From Sarcomyxa edulis (Eukaryota; Basidiomycota; Agaricomycetes; Agaricales; Mycenaceae), in contig QUOL01000009.1 of NCBI GenBank assembly GCA_009761415.1, positions 558,001-622,000 of the forward strand: a stretch of DNA of 64,000 bases, given 5' to 3'. A model generated the notes under the pieces. It did not search any database. It saw nothing but the letters and a program-made list of their open reading frames with translations, and was not told the DNA's origin. The position numbers and the translations under genes were made by a program. Below are positions 63,328-64,000 of this stretch, piece after piece (positions within the stretch are counted from its first letter, which is position 1; each line of letters starts with the position of its first letter).

Positions 63328-64000
63328 ATGTCGTACCACACTGGATCTAGGCATGAGAGCTCTGACTCGAATCCTGATAGATTTAGTCGCTGGCCGCCAC
63401 AAACAACAAGATATCTTGGATTGAAGGAAGACAGGAACCAGTCCTCAAATAGACAAGGAATGAAGAGGGAAAGGAACGGGGAGCATACACTGGGAGAAAA
63501 GGGAGATTCTGGAGAAAAAGATGCTAAGCGCATGAAGCTTGCCGCTGGCCCAGGAAAAGTCAACGAGCCATCTGCACTGTAAGCATCTCTTCGAGAGGCG
63601 AACAACAGAGACATGCGTCACTGACCATGTATATCTCAGACATCTACACATGAAGGGGTAAAGACTTTCGTACAAAGCAGTCTGAACTTTTTCCTGATCA
63701 GAGTCACTCTTCAGATTGAGCAGCAAAACGATTCCTCCTCCAAGGAGAGCAGGCTTCATTTCTGATACCAAAGTCCAAGTCGAAACAATTGAAGGCACAG
63801 GGGGATCCAGGTGAGTCTTGCCCACAGATCGTTGGATACCCGTTTGCTCAAAAAGACCACGGTACATGTGTAGCGGAGAAATGTATGTGTACCTAGAAGG
63901 GATATGTCTCAGTCTCTCACCATATCTTCATCAGTACTTCGTCTGCAGACTCTTTGAATATTACGCATTTGCAGTCTACGGTTCGTCCCTTTGACTCTAT
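63328..64000 (+). CDS. 5' part of a hypothetical protein, cut by the window end
   Basis: ATG 63328 opens MSYHTGSRHESSDSN. Exon 1 (63328-63578) is basic and Ser/Lys rich, with GMKRERNGEH and KDAKRMKLAAG, the kind of cluster seen in nuclear localisation signals. It ends in phase 2 at a GTAAGC donor. A later exon, from the CAG acceptor at 63712-63714, reads LSSKTIPPPRRAGFISDTK and VQVETIEGTGGSR and ends at a GTGAGT donor near 63810. A further exon seems to follow near 63935 (SSADSLNITHLQS). A small exon may be hidden between 63579 and 63712. The gene continues beyond the window, and its family is not recognised. Confidence 0.5.

Overview
This window looks like nuclear DNA of a mushroom-forming basidiomycete (Agaricomycetes type). 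The genes are close together on both strands and are cut by many introns of about 50-70 nt with GT..AG ends. The proteins recognised are fungal: an AUR1 sphingolipid synthase, a PI-specific phospholipase C, an M36 fungalysin, an AA9 lytic polysaccharide monooxygenase, a Tvp38-type protein, a Cps1-type carboxypeptidase and a Yor1-type ABCC transporter. Gene limits below come from reading exons in frame across splice sites by eye. Internal exon edges of the long genes are approximate.

Layout. 1-9.3 kb: 3' part of a class 3 lipase, a CorA-type metal transporter, a small unknown gene, a gene ending in a chromodomain-like segment, and a secreted berberine-bridge-type flavin oxidase. 9.4-21 kb: a PI-PLC, a decayed fragment of an M36 protease, a coiled-coil/disordered nuclear-type protein, an F-box protein, the intact M36 protease and a 99-residue unknown. 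21.9-23.0 kb: a very young non-autonomous DNA transposon with 181-bp identical terminal inverted repeats and a 9-bp target duplication. 23.1-29.5 kb: two tandem-duplicated methyltransferases, a Cps1-type M20 peptidase and a conserved unknown. 30.8-36.4 kb: a Tvp38-type membrane protein and a DUF4238-protein kinase fusion. 37-43.3 kb: a secreted AA9 LPMO, a FAD monooxygenase and an unknown. 43.7-50.2 kb: a large protein with five tandem dsRBD-like units, a 5'-truncated LINE with an A24 tail, and an aldo/keto reductase. 50.7-64 kb: an F-box-like protein, AUR1, a SAP-like nuclear-type protein, a full-length ABCC transporter and the start of another gene.

The genes do not form an obvious pathway cluster. 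Functions group loosely into secreted degradation (lipase, M36, AA9, BBE-type oxidase), membrane and lipid biology (PI-PLC, AUR1, Tvp38, CorA, ABCC) and RNA, chromatin or protein turnover (dsRBD-repeat protein, chromo-like protein, F-box proteins). The most unusual items are the DUF4238-kinase fusion, the five-unit dsRBD-like protein, the perfect-TIR element, the M36 relic with its zinc site overwritten in register, and a diverged direct repeat upstream of both the F-box-like gene and AUR1.
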